This document shows positions 8,803 to 16,749 of a stretch of 64,000 nt of DNA, piece after piece; within the stretch, counting starts at the first letter, position 1; every line of letters begins with the position of its first letter. A program made the translations under genes and the position numbers. Origin of the DNA: Candidatus Centipeda massiliensis. GTDB lineage: Bacteria > Bacillota > Negativicutes > Selenomonadales > Selenomonadaceae. The stretch covers positions 7,987 through 71,986 of the forward strand of contig NZ_LT985757.1 of NCBI RefSeq assembly GCF_900290285.1, written 5' to 3'. The notes under the pieces are model-generated. The model saw only the letters and a program-made list of their open reading frames with translations, was not told the origin of the DNA and made no database searches.

Positions 8803-9875
8803 ATGTGAAAGGGCGTATTGAACGTCTGCGGGCTCTTCTTACGGAGAAAGTCGTGGATGCCGTTCTCGTCACAAAGGAGGAGAATGTCCACTATTTCAGT
8901 GGTTTTCGTGGGGACTCGACCGCGCTTCTTGTGACGCATGAACGGCTTTTACTGGTGACGGACAGTCGCTATACGGAGCAGGCAAGCACCGAGGCTTCTC
9001 TTTATGAAATCGTAGAGCAGAGAGACGGTCTGTATCGGAAAGTTGCGGAGCTTGCGGTGGAGGCAGGCGTCGTTGCGCTCGGATACGAGGGGGCTGCACT
9101 GGTCTGCGATCAGTATGAGAAGCTAAAGGAGATGCTCGGAGAGATTTCCTTTGATACTTCGCTCGCGCTCGATGCGCTCCGTCAGGTAAAAGATGCGGAT
9201 GAGATTGCGCTCATCCGTCGTGCGTGCACCATTGCAGACGAAGGCTTTGCACACATCATTCGCTATATTCAGCCAGGTATGACGGAGTTGGAGGTCGCAG
9301 CGGAACTTGAGCATTATATGCGTACGCTTGGCTCGGAGCGCCCCGCGTTTCAGACGATCATTGCCTCAGGTGTGCGTGGAAGTCTCCCTCATGGCGTGGC
9401 GAGCGATAAGGTGATCGCGCGTGGGGAACTCGTGACGATGGACTTCGGTGCGGTCTGTGCGGGGTATCATTCGGATATCACGCGTACAATCTGCGTAGGA
9501 CGCGCTGATGCGCGCCAACGTGAAATTTACGATGCTGTTCTTTCGGCACAAATGCGTGCGCTTGCGGCACTGCGTCCCGGCGTTACGGGCATCGAAGTCG
9601 ACCGCATTGCACGGGATTCGCTTGCGGAGAAAAATTTCGAGCAGTATTTTGGACACGGACTCGGGCATAGCCTGGGGCTTGAGATCCACGAGGAGCCGCG
9701 TCTCTCGAAGGCAGGCAAACATATCATGCAGCCGAATATGCTCATCACGGATGAGCCGGGGGTCTACATTCCTGGATGGGGCGGCATCCGCATCGAGGAT
9801 ACGGTGCTCATCACGGCGGATGGCTCGGAGCCACTGACGTGTGCGCCAAAAGAATTTATTGAAATCTGCACATAA
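8799..9875 (+). CDS. Xaa-Pro aminopeptidase, M24B family
   Basis: A 358-residue two-domain metallopeptidase that removes N-terminal residues preceding proline. The first about 130 residues form the creatinase-like N domain (for example [15 protein letters not shown]). The C-terminal pita-bread domain shows all metal ligands: Asp in [17 protein letters not shown] (two Asp), His in [16 protein letters not shown], Glu in [17 protein letters not shown] (two Glu). The ATG at 8799 has GGGAGG 6 nt upstream. The gene directly precedes efp, as in many Firmicutes, and the efp promoter lies in its last codons. Confidence 0.92.
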   Translation: MNVKGRIERLRALLTEKVVDAVLVTKEENVHYFSGFRGDSTALLVTHERLLLVTDSRYTEQASTEASLYEIVEQRDGLYRKVAELAVEAGVVALGYEGAALVCDQYEKLKEMLGEISFDTSLALDALRQVKDADEIALIRRACTIADEGFAHIIRYIQPGMTELEVAAELEHYMRTLGSERPAFQTIIASGVRGSLPHGVASDKVIARGELVTMDFGAVCAGYHSDITRTICVGRADARQREIYDAVLSAQMRALAALRPGVTGIEVDRIARDSLAEKNFEQYFGHGLGHSLGLEIHEEPRLSKAGKHIMQPNMLITDEPGVYIPGWGGIRIEDTVLITADGSEPLTCAPKEFIEICT

Positions 9876-9887
9876 AACCGCTATAAT
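9859..9887 (+). promoter_or_regulatory. sigma-A promoter for efp
   Basis: TTGAAA and TATAAT are separated by 17 nt. The -35 box lies inside the end of the peptidase gene, and the -10 box is about 38 nt before the efp ATG. Confidence 0.8.
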
Positions 9888-9924
9888 ATGAAGAGAATAT
9901 GTATTGTATGGAGGAACAAACACT

Positions 9925-10482
9925 ATGATTAACAGCACCGATTTCCGTACCGGACTTACGATCGAATACGATGGGGGCGTCTGGCAGATTGTTGATTTCC
10001 AGCACGTGAAGCCGGGAAAAGGTGCTGCGTTCGTCCGTACGAAGATTAAGAATGTCGAGACCGGTGCCGTGGTTGAACGTACCTTCAACCCCAATGAGAA
10101 GATGCCGGCAGCGCATCTTGAGACGCATACGATGCAGTTCCTCTATGAGGCAGACGGCGTCTATACGTTCATGAACACGGAGACCTATGAGCAGTCCGAA
10201 CTCTCGCGCGAGCAGTTGGGCGATGCACTGAACTACCTCATGGAGAACATGGAGGTGGCGATGCAGCAGTTCAAGGGGAAGATCATTGGCATCCAACTGC
10301 CGAACTCCGTCAGCCTCAAGGTTGTCGAGTGCGAGCCGAGTGTCAAGGGGAATACGGCGACGGGTGCAACTAAGATGGCAAAGGTCGAGACCGGCTACGA
10401 AGTTCGTGTGCCGCTTTTCATCAATGAGGGTGATGTGCTCCGCATCGACACACGCACGGGGAACTATATCGAGCGTGCTTAA
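9925..10482 (+). CDS. efp: elongation factor P
   Basis: A 185-residue three-domain EF-P, which relieves ribosome stalling at polyproline stretches. Residues 1-65 form the KOW-like domain with the tip loop KPGKGAAF. Lys32 in that loop is the position modified in many bacteria; the loop matches the Bacillus type, not the E. coli lysylated type, but the modification itself cannot be read here. The C terminus GDVLRIDTRTGNYIERA is typical. The start at 9925 follows GGAGGA; an upstream in-frame TTG at 9904 is less likely. Confidence 0.96.
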   Translation: MINSTDFRTGLTIEYDGGVWQIVDFQHVKPGKGAAFVRTKIKNVETGAVVERTFNPNEKMPAAHLETHTMQFLYEADGVYTFMNTETYEQSELSREQLGDALNYLMENMEVAMQQFKGKIIGIQLPNSVSLKVVECEPSVKGNTATGATKMAKVETGYEVRVPLFINEGDVLRIDTRTGNYIERA

Positions 10483-10521
10483 AGGGAGCTGAGGTATTTC
10501 CTACGAATGGAGGATATGGAC

Positions 10522-10923
10522 ATGGACAACGAGAAGAACATAGTGAAGAAGGAAACCGGTCTTGGCACGATCCGCGTGGCGGACGAGGTCGTCAGTATCA
10601 TTGCGGGACTTGCGACGACGGAGGTTGAGGGCGTCGCGGGCATGAGCGGCGGTATCGCCGGCGGCATTGCAGAGATCCTCGGACGTAAGAATTTTTCCAA
10701 GGGTGTCAAGGTCGAGGTGGGCGAGAAGGAAGCGGCGGTCGATCTCTATATTATCGTGAAATACGGCATCCGTATTCCGGAAGTTGCACTCGCGGCACAG
10801 GAAAATGTCAAGCGTGCGATTGAGACGATGACGGGACTCTCGGTAGTCGAAGTCAATGTTCATGTGCAGGGCGTCGGCTTCCCAGAGGAGGAACCGAAGC
10901 CTGAGGAAACCCGTGTACGCTGA
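10522..10923 (+). CDS. Asp23/Gls24 family envelope stress protein
   Basis: A protein of about 133 residues of the Asp23/Gls24 (alkaline shock) family: GTIRVADEVVSIIAGLA, VEGVAGMSGG and VKVEVGEKEAAVDLYIIV are diagnostic. In Staphylococcus, Asp23 is held at the membrane by AmaP, and an AmaP-like gene follows here. The start at 10522 is chosen because GGAGG lies 8 nt upstream; ATG at 10507 is the alternative. The protein has no signal peptide and should be cytoplasmic, at the membrane face. It probably belongs to the efp transcript. Confidence 0.9.
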   Translation: MDNEKNIVKKETGLGTIRVADEVVSIIAGLATTEVEGVAGMSGGIAGGIAEILGRKNFSKGVKVEVGEKEAAVDLYIIVKYGIRIPEVALAAQENVKRAIETMTGLSVVEVNVHVQGVGFPEEEPKPEETRVR

Positions 10924-10944
10924 TTGTAGCTGAGGGGGCAAGCG

Positions 10945-11523
10945 ATGGGGATTATAAATCGTCTGCTGCTCTTGCCATACGCTCTCTTTACGATGGCATT
11001 GACTGTTGCAGTCGTTGCTGCGGCACTGCGTATTGTGCCGGAGAGTATCTGGTTGAATGAACTGCGTTATGTGCTATCCCGACAAGAGCTCCTGGCAGTG
11101 TGTGGGATTCTCTTTCTGGTTAGCCTCAAGTTCTTTTTTGCGGTCTTTTCCAGAACGTCACGTTCTGCACGGACGCACGGAGAGTTCATGGTAGTCGATA
11201 CGCCGGCGGGGGCTGTTCAAGTGGCACTCTCTGCTGTGCGTGGCATTGTGGAGCGTGCAGCATTCTCGATGCAGGGGGTGCGCACGGTCACTTCTGTTAT
11301 TTCCGTACATGATGCGCCAAAGGATTCTCCGGCAACACCGATGCAGGTGGAGCTGAAGATTACACTTGCAGATCATACGAGTCTGAATGCAGTGTCTGAG
11401 GAGCTGACGGCGAAGGTGTGTCAGGAACTTCACGATGTGCTTGGCATCCCGGATGTTCCTGTGACGCTTTGTGTGACAGAGATCTCGAATGCCAGTGGCA
11501 CATCAAAGCGCTCTGTGACGTAG
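10945..11523 (+). CDS. amaP: alkaline shock response membrane anchor protein AmaP
   Basis: A 192-residue AmaP-type protein with two N-terminal membrane segments: about residues 8-30 (LPYALFTMALTVAVVAAAL) and 48-70 (ELLAVCGILFLVSLKFFFAVF). A soluble domain follows that itself resembles the Asp23 fold (VQVALSAVRGIVERAAF and later strands). By analogy with staphylococci it recruits the upstream Asp23 protein to the cytoplasmic membrane. Its position between asp23 and DUF2273 is the standard arrangement. Confidence 0.85.
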   Translation: MGIINRLLLLPYALFTMALTVAVVAAALRIVPESIWLNELRYVLSRQELLAVCGILFLVSLKFFFAVFSRTSRSARTHGEFMVVDTPAGAVQVALSAVRGIVERAAFSMQGVRTVTSVISVHDAPKDSPATPMQVELKITLADHTSLNAVSEELTAKVCQELHDVLGIPDVPVTLCVTEISNASGTSKRSVT

Positions 11524-11535
11524 TGGGGAAGCAGC

Positions 11536-11781
11536 ATGAAAGAAAATATATGGCTTTTCCTCCAAGACCAATGGCAGGAGCATCGTGGTCGAACGGCAGG
11601 ACTTTTCATCGGCTTCTTTTTCGGGGTTACCGTTCTGCTCTTCGGTTTTTGGCATGTTGTCTTTGTCCTTCTTTGTGCGGGTCTTGGTATGTATCTCGGT
11701 CTGCGGGCAGAGCGAGCCGGCGGCTGGTCGGAGCTGATTGATACGAGTGCTTTGAATCGTCTGTTTCGGAGGATGTCATGA
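11536..11781 (+). CDS. DUF2273 small membrane protein
   Basis: An 81-residue protein with two closely spaced hydrophobic segments (about residues 22-57) and a Gly-rich turn (LLCAGLGMYLGLRA), as in DUF2273. These proteins regularly accompany Asp23 and AmaP and probably belong to the same membrane assembly; biochemical role unknown. It overlaps nusB by ATGA. Confidence 0.82.
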   Translation: MKENIWLFLQDQWQEHRGRTAGLFIGFFFGVTVLLFGFWHVVFVLLCAGLGMYLGLRAERAGGWSELIDTSALNRLFRRMS

Positions 11782-12188
11782 GCCGCAGGCATGCGCGGGA
11801 AGCCGCGCTGCTGACGCTGTTTCAGTCGGAGTTTGCTGCAGATGATGCCTCGACGGAACGTGCAAGTGAGCTTGCCATCAACGAGGTTGAGGGAATCACA
11901 GAGGATGATCTTCCCTATGCACATAACCTTGTGCAGGGAACATGCGCACATCTGACAGACATTGATGCGGAAATTTCCCGCCTTGCGAAGGAGTGGAAGC
12001 TTCAGCGCATGGCTGCGGTGGATCGTAATCTCATTCGCATGGCGTATTATGAAATGCGCTATCAAGAGGAACGCATTGATCCTCCCGTTGCGATCAATGA
12101 GGCGGTTGAGCTGGCAAAAAAATATGGCTCGGATGATGCGAGCCGTTATGTAAACGGGATTCTTGCTGCAATGCAAAAATCTGTTTGA
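11778..12188 (+). CDS. nusB: transcription antitermination factor NusB
   Basis: A 136-residue all-helical NusB, which with NusE (S10) binds boxA RNA in rRNA antitermination complexes. SRRHAREAALLTLFQSE is the conserved N terminus. Near the C terminus, DPPVAINEAVELAKKYGSDD and YVNGILAA are strongly conserved. The start overlaps the DUF2273 stop. A hairpin followed by seven T lies 24 nt downstream, before xseA. Confidence 0.94.
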   Translation: MSRRHAREAALLTLFQSEFAADDASTERASELAINEVEGITEDDLPYAHNLVQGTCAHLTDIDAEISRLAKEWKLQRMAAVDRNLIRMAYYEMRYQEERIDPPVAINEAVELAKKYGSDDASRYVNGILAAMQKSV

Positions 12189-12211
12189 GCAACCAATGAT
12201 AGAGGAAGAAT

Positions 12212-12248
12212 CCGTTGTGCGAGACTTTCGTGCAATGGTTCTTTTTTT
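12212..12248 (+). terminator. hairpin plus T-run between nusB and xseA (GTTGYRCGAA family)
   Basis: CCGTTGTGCGA pairs with TCGTGCAATGG (11 bp, three G-T pairs) around a 5-nt loop, followed within 3 nt by seven T. It ends 21 nt before the xseA ATG. The stem core resembles the hairpins before priA and the gph-like gene. Confidence 0.7.
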
Positions 12249-12269
12249 ATCAAAGTGGAAAGGTGTGTT

Positions 12270-13475
12270 ATGACCGTTCATTCTGTCAGTGATGTTACGC
12301 GATACATCAAGGGAATGTTCGAGGGAGAGGCAATCCTCTCGGATATCCTGATTCGTGGGGAAGTCTCCAACTTTAAGCGCTATCCATCCGGTCATTGTTA
12401 TTTCACCTTGAAGGATGCCGCAGCGAGTATGAAATGTGTGATGTTCAACAGCTGTGCACGCAATCTGCGCTTTACTCCGGAAAACGGAATGCAGGTCATT
12501 GCGGGCGGCGGTGTATCCGTCTATGAGCGCGATGGTGTTTATCAGCTCTACGTGAATGCGTTGACACCGGAGGGGGCGGGGGCACTCGCTCTTGCCTTTG
12601 AGCAGCTCAAGGAAAAGCTGTACGCCGAGGGGATTTTCGACGAGTCGCATAAGCAGCCTTTGCCGCGCTTCCCGCGTCGGATCGGAATAGTTACATCGTC
12701 CGCCGGTGCCGTTCTGCGTGATATTCATAAGGTCGCAAAGCGGCGTTGGCCGGGGATACAGCTTATTCTCCATCCGGTTCTCGTGCAGGGATCGGAGGCG
12801 GCGGAGCAGATTGCGAGGGCGATTCGATTCTTCAACGAGAAGTATTCTGTGGATGTACTTATCGTTGGACGTGGCGGCGGTTCTGCAGAGGATCTCTGGG
12901 CGTTCAACGAAGAGCCGGTTGTACGTGCGATCTATGCGTCACGGATTCCCGTTATCTCGGCAGTTGGACATGAAACGGATACGACGCTCGCAGACTTCGT
13001 GAGTGACCGCCGCGCGGCAACGCCGTCACAGGCGGCAGAGTTCGCAGTGCCCGATGCTGCAGAGCTGTACCAGTATACGGCGGGACTCCTCATGCGTCTG
13101 CATGTGGGACGTAGGCGTCATATTGAGCAGTGCAGGGAACACCTCATGGCTCTGGTGGATCGGCCGTGGTATCGAAATCCGAAGCTTTTGCTTGCCTCTG
13201 CTATGCAGCGCACAGATCGCGTGACGGAGCGTCTGCACCGTACGGCAAGGGAGGAGCGTACCCGTGCGCGTCACCGTTTGGAACTCGTGCTGAAGCGTCT
13301 GGAACTCCTGAACCCCGTACATATTCTGTATCGTGGATTCAGTGTTGTCGAGAAAGATGGGAAAACGGTGACGCGATCAAAGGCTCTTGCCGTTGGTGAT
13401 CGTTTGAATATTACATTTGCGGACGGAAAAATATCTGCTGTGGTTGAGGCAAAGGAGAAGCAGCATGGCGCGTAA
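12270..13475 (+). CDS. xseA: exodeoxyribonuclease VII large subunit
   Basis: A 401-residue XseA, the catalytic subunit of the single-strand-specific exonuclease VII. The N-terminal OB fold is at about residues 5-100 (ILIRGEVSNFKRYPSGHCYF). The catalytic region follows: RRIGIVTSSAGAVLRDI, then VLIVGRGGGSAEDLWAFNEE, then GHETDTTLADFVSDRRAATP. The C-terminal half is helical and Arg-rich. The ATG at 12270 has GGAAAGG 6 nt upstream. The 3' end overlaps xseB by 11 nt. Confidence 0.95.
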   Translation: MTVHSVSDVTRYIKGMFEGEAILSDILIRGEVSNFKRYPSGHCYFTLKDAAASMKCVMFNSCARNLRFTPENGMQVIAGGGVSVYERDGVYQLYVNALTPEGAGALALAFEQLKEKLYAEGIFDESHKQPLPRFPRRIGIVTSSAGAVLRDIHKVAKRRWPGIQLILHPVLVQGSEAAEQIARAIRFFNEKYSVDVLIVGRGGGSAEDLWAFNEEPVVRAIYASRIPVISAVGHETDTTLADFVSDRRAATPSQAAEFAVPDAAELYQYTAGLLMRLHVGRRRHIEQCREHLMALVDRPWYRNPKLLLASAMQRTDRVTERLHRTAREERTRARHRLELVLKRLELLNPVHILYRGFSVVEKDGKTVTRSKALAVGDRLNITFADGKISAVVEAKEKQHGA

Positions 13476-13701
13476 AAAAGAGTTGGCGTTCGAGGAGGCA
13501 CTTGGCGCATTGGAGCAAATTGTTTCTGAGATCGAGACAGGGGAACTATCGCTTGCCGATCTCATGGCAAAGTACTCGGAAGGGATTAAGCTGTCCGATG
13601 TCTGTATGACATCTCTCAAACGCGCCGAGGAGACAATGGATCTTCTTGTGAAGGAAACGGCAAATGGCGTTTCGGAAGAGAAACTGCAGATCGGAGGCTG
13701 A
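13465..13701 (+). CDS. xseB: exodeoxyribonuclease VII small subunit
   Basis: A 78-residue helical XseB: LAFEEALGALEQIVSEIETG, then LADLMAKYSEGIKL. Several copies bind the extended helices of XseA to form exonuclease VII. The start at 13465 has AAAGGAG 7 nt upstream, and the gene overlaps xseA and ispA. Confidence 0.94.
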   Translation: MARKKELAFEEALGALEQIVSEIETGELSLADLMAKYSEGIKLSDVCMTSLKRAEETMDLLVKETANGVSEEKLQIGG

Positions 13702-13703
13702 TG

Positions 13704-14579
13704 ATGAAGGAACTCTGGAAGAAACGTCAGGCACTTGTGGAGCGTGCCCTGAAGGAAGAACTGGATCGAACTCCTGTGCTTGACGATACGCTGCGTGCGT
13801 CGATGGCATATAGTCTGATGGCGGGCGGAAAGCGTCTGCGGCCGGTGCTCCTGATGGCGGCTGCCGATGCCGTGGGCGCAGATGGGACGAAGTTTTTGCC
13901 TGTTGCATGCGCACTAGAGATGATCCATACGTATTCATTGATTCACGATGATCTTCCTGCGATGGATAACGATGACCTGCGGCGTGGTAAACCCACGAAT
14001 CATGTGGTGTATGGTGAGGGGATTGCGATTCTCGCTGGAGATGCACTTCTTACGCTCGCGTTCACTGTGATTCTACGCCAGAAGGCTGTACCCGCTGAGG
14101 CACTTCTGCGTGTGGTGGATGAAATCAGTCGTGCCGCCGGTGCCGAAGGCATGGTCGGTGGACAGGTACTCGATCTTGAGGCGGAGAATCGGCAGATCTC
14201 GATGGAGGAACTGCGTCGAGTCCATACGGGGAAGACTGGGGCGCTCTTTCGTGCGGCATTGCGTAGTGGTGCAATCCTTGCAGGAGCTTCGGAAGAGCAG
14301 CTGTCCGCACTGACCGCGTACGCCGATCATTTTGGGCTGGCATTCCAGATCACGGATGATATTCTCGATGTCATTGGCAATGCTGAGGAGATTGGAAAGC
14401 CGGTTGGCAGCGATGAAAAAAATCACAAGTCAACCTATGTGACACTGACCTCTTTAGAGATGGCGCAAGAGTTGGCACGCCGCACCGTCGAGGAGGCGGA
14501 GGCGGCTCTTTCGGCCTTTGGTCAAGAGGCTGCTTTTCTGCGCGAACTCGTGGCATATCTTGTGAATCGGAAGCAGTAG
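13704..14579 (+). CDS. ispA: polyprenyl synthetase, farnesyl/geranylgeranyl diphosphate synthase
   Basis: About 291 residues. It condenses isopentenyl diphosphate with allylic diphosphates to C15-C20 products for undecaprenyl and quinone synthesis. The first Asp-rich motif is DDLPAMDNDD with RRGKPTNH after it. The second is DDILDVIGN. LMAGGKRLRPVLLMAA is the conserved diphosphate-binding segment. GGAGG lies 6 nt before the ATG at 13704; ATG 13701 overlaps the xseB stop and is an alternative. The xseA-xseB-ispA order is common in Firmicutes. Confidence 0.93.
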   Translation: MKELWKKRQALVERALKEELDRTPVLDDTLRASMAYSLMAGGKRLRPVLLMAAADAVGADGTKFLPVACALEMIHTYSLIHDDLPAMDNDDLRRGKPTNHVVYGEGIAILAGDALLTLAFTVILRQKAVPAEALLRVVDEISRAAGAEGMVGGQVLDLEAENRQISMEELRRVHTGKTGALFRAALRSGAILAGASEEQLSALTAYADHFGLAFQITDDILDVIGNAEEIGKPVGSDEKNHKSTYVTLTSLEMAQELARRTVEEAEAALSAFGQEAAFLRELVAYLVNRKQ

Positions 14580-14588
14580 GGGATATTT

Positions 14589-15398
14589 TTGAAGAAAGAG
14601 CGGTTGGATATTCTTCTCGTAGAGCAGGGGCTTGCGTCAAGTCGGGAGCGTGCAAAGCGGCTCATTATGGCAGGACAGGTACTTGTGGATGAGCAGCGTA
14701 TTGACAAGGCGGGGACAACGGTGCCCGTCGATGCAAAGCTGCGCGTCGTGGGTGAGGATCTGCCTTACGTCAGCCGTGGTGGGCTGAAGCTGGAAAAGGG
14801 AATGGCGGTCTTTGGCACCGTTCTCGCCGGAAAGACGGCGGCGGATATTGGTGCTTCGACGGGCGGTTTTACAGACTGCATGCTCCAAAACGATGCTGCA
14901 AAGGTGTTTGCCATCGACGTTGGCTATGGTCAGCTTGACTGGAAGCTGCGGACAGATGCACGTGTCGTCAATATGGAGCGTACGAATATCCGCAATGTAA
15001 CACCGGAGCTGTTAGGGCAGCAACTGGACTTTGTTTCGATTGATGTGGCGTTTATCTCTCTGGATAAGGTGCTGCCCGTGGTACGGACACTTTTGTCAAA
15101 CGATGGGGAAGTGATCGCACTCATAAAGCCGCAATTCGAGGCAGGCAAGGAGCGTGTGGGAAAGAACGGTGTTGTCCGTGACCCGCGTGTTCATGAAGAT
15201 GTCATTCAAAGTGTCCTTACTGTAGCAGAGGAGCAGGGATTCTATGCTGCGGGGCTGACATTTTCGCCGGTCAAGGGGCCGAAGGGGAATATCGAATACC
15301 TTCTGTATCTCAAGATGCAGGAGGCTGGGGAGCGGGAGACGGATGGATTCTCTGTGTGTGATATTGTGGCAGAGGCGCATCGTACGCTGGATGGATGA
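14589..15398 (+). CDS. tlyA: TlyA family rRNA (cytidine-2'-O)-methyltransferase
   Basis: A 269-residue protein: an N-terminal S4 RNA-binding domain (LDILLVEQGLASSRERAKR, about residues 4-65) followed by an FtsJ/RrmJ-like methyltransferase domain. The SAM site is ADIGASTGGFTDCML, and SVDVAFISL-type strand DFVSIDVAFISLDKVLP follows. TlyA proteins 2'-O-methylate 16S and 23S rRNA, and some are reported as haemolysins. The start is a TTG at 14589 with a weak upstream ribosome site. It sits in the conserved ispA-tlyA-nadK-argR-recN string. Confidence 0.92.
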   Translation: MKKERLDILLVEQGLASSRERAKRLIMAGQVLVDEQRIDKAGTTVPVDAKLRVVGEDLPYVSRGGLKLEKGMAVFGTVLAGKTAADIGASTGGFTDCMLQNDAAKVFAIDVGYGQLDWKLRTDARVVNMERTNIRNVTPELLGQQLDFVSIDVAFISLDKVLPVVRTLLSNDGEVIALIKPQFEAGKERVGKNGVVRDPRVHEDVIQSVLTVAEEQGFYAAGLTFSPVKGPKGNIEYLLYLKMQEAGERETDGFSVCDIVAEAHRTLDG

Positions 15399-15413
15399 GG
15401 TACTGATATTTCT

Positions 15414-16268
15414 ATGAGGACGGTTGCGGTTTTTCCAAATCTGATCAAATCGGAGACGCGAGAAATTCTCGCACGAATTCGTGCGTTCTTCTCCGTGCGT
15501 AAGGCGCGTATTATCCTTCCGCGCGTACGTGCTGCTGAGTTTGGGATGGAGGACTGCGGTGTAGATGATATTGAGCGTCAGCCGGCGGATTTCGCACTCA
15601 GTCTTGGCGGGGATGGGACGCTCCTCGGTATATGCCGCCGCTATGCGGAGAATCCAGTGCCCGTCTGCGGCATCAATATGGGAACGCTCGGGTTCATGGC
15701 GGATATTGAACAGAACGAACTGGAAGTGCGATTGGAACAGCTTTGTGCGGGGGATTATCACATTGAATGGCGTCGCTTCCTTGCAGGATATATCACGAAG
15801 CCTGACCGCGCGGAGCATTTCCTTGGGCATGCTATTAATGATATCGTTGTGATGAAGGGAGATCCGGCGCGTATCATATCGCTCGGGTTGACGGTCAATG
15901 AGACGCCCCTGGTTGAGTGCAAGGCAGATGGTTTCATCGTTGCGACGCCAACCGGGTCTACGGCTTATGCGCTCTCGGCAGGCGGTCCCATCATGAATCC
16001 GATGGTGAAGGGACTCGTCCTCACGCCCATCTGTCCGCATACCCTGAATATCCGTCCGTTGGTCATTCGTGAGGAGGATGTCGTGCACATCCATCTCGTT
16101 GATACGCGGCAGAGCATTATTGTCACGCTCGATGGACAGGAGACGACAAAGATTCATCCGGATGATGTTATCACGGTCAAATGCTCGGATGTCCGTGCGG
16201 GAATCATTAAATTTGAGGATAAGGATTACTATCGTATTCTGCGTACGAAGCTTTGGAAAAACTGTTAG
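15414..16268 (+). CDS. nadK: NAD kinase
   Basis: A 284-residue NAD+ kinase that makes NADP+. LGGDGTLLG is the GGDGT nucleotide motif. INMGTLGFMADIE and ATPTGSTAYALSAGGPI are the conserved substrate loops. The NE/D motif reads HAINDIVV, with Asp where Glu is commoner. The ribosome site is weak (GAGG 13 nt upstream), so translation may depend on upstream tlyA. Position between tlyA and argR is conserved. Confidence 0.94.
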   Translation: MRTVAVFPNLIKSETREILARIRAFFSVRKARIILPRVRAAEFGMEDCGVDDIERQPADFALSLGGDGTLLGICRRYAENPVPVCGINMGTLGFMADIEQNELEVRLEQLCAGDYHIEWRRFLAGYITKPDRAEHFLGHAINDIVVMKGDPARIISLGLTVNETPLVECKADGFIVATPTGSTAYALSAGGPIMNPMVKGLVLTPICPHTLNIRPLVIREEDVVHIHLVDTRQSIIVTLDGQETTKIHPDDVITVKCSDVRAGIIKFEDKDYYRILRTKLWKNC

Positions 16269-16279
16269 GAGAGAGTGGA

Positions 16280-16732
16280 ATGAAAAGTCGTCGCCACGAA
16301 CTCATCAAGAAGATCATCAGCGAGGAGATCATCGAGACGCAGGAGGCGCTTGCCGAGGCGCTGCGTTCCCATCATACCCGTGTCACACAGGCCACAATCT
16401 CGCGGGACATCAAGGAGCTTTTTCTGATCAAGGTACCGGCGGGCGGGGGGCGCTATCGCTATGCCGTATCCCCTCATGAGAGTGTCCACTTTTCTGAGGG
16501 GCGCATGAAACGTCTTTTTAAAGACAATGTGATTCTCTGCGATTTCAGTGAAAATATCGTTCTCGTCAAGACGATCCCGGGAGCTGCTGCAACTGTTGCC
16601 TCTGCCCTTGATGCTGCAGATTGGCAGGAGGTTATTGGTACGGTTGCGGGCGACGACAGCATCTTTGTTCTCGTCAAACCGAAGGATGCGGCAGAGGAGA
16701 TTGTTGCGCGTATTCAGGAACTCATTCGCTGA
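16280..16732 (+). CDS. argR: arginine repressor ArgR/AhrC
   Basis: A 150-residue ArgR. The N-terminal winged helix is at about residues 1-70 (RRHELIKKIISEEIIETQEA, then TQATISRDIKEL). The C-terminal oligomerisation and arginine-binding domain follows (GAAATVASALDAADWQEVIG, then GDDSIFVLV). The ATG at 16280 has AGGAGAG upstream. In Firmicutes argR often precedes recN. It may control arginine use, including the arginine-linked polyamine genes at 51-54 kb (inference). Confidence 0.94.
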   Translation: MKSRRHELIKKIISEEIIETQEALAEALRSHHTRVTQATISRDIKELFLIKVPAGGGRYRYAVSPHESVHFSEGRMKRLFKDNVILCDFSENIVLVKTIPGAAATVASALDAADWQEVIGTVAGDDSIFVLVKPKDAAEEIVARIQELIR

Positions 16733-16749
16733 AGGGAGAGGGAGATCTT

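Noticed and set aside
11430-12773. A 447-codon reverse-strand frame over DUF2273, nusB and xseA
   Set aside because: It covers three well-identified forward genes with overlapping or coupled starts; it is a shadow frame.
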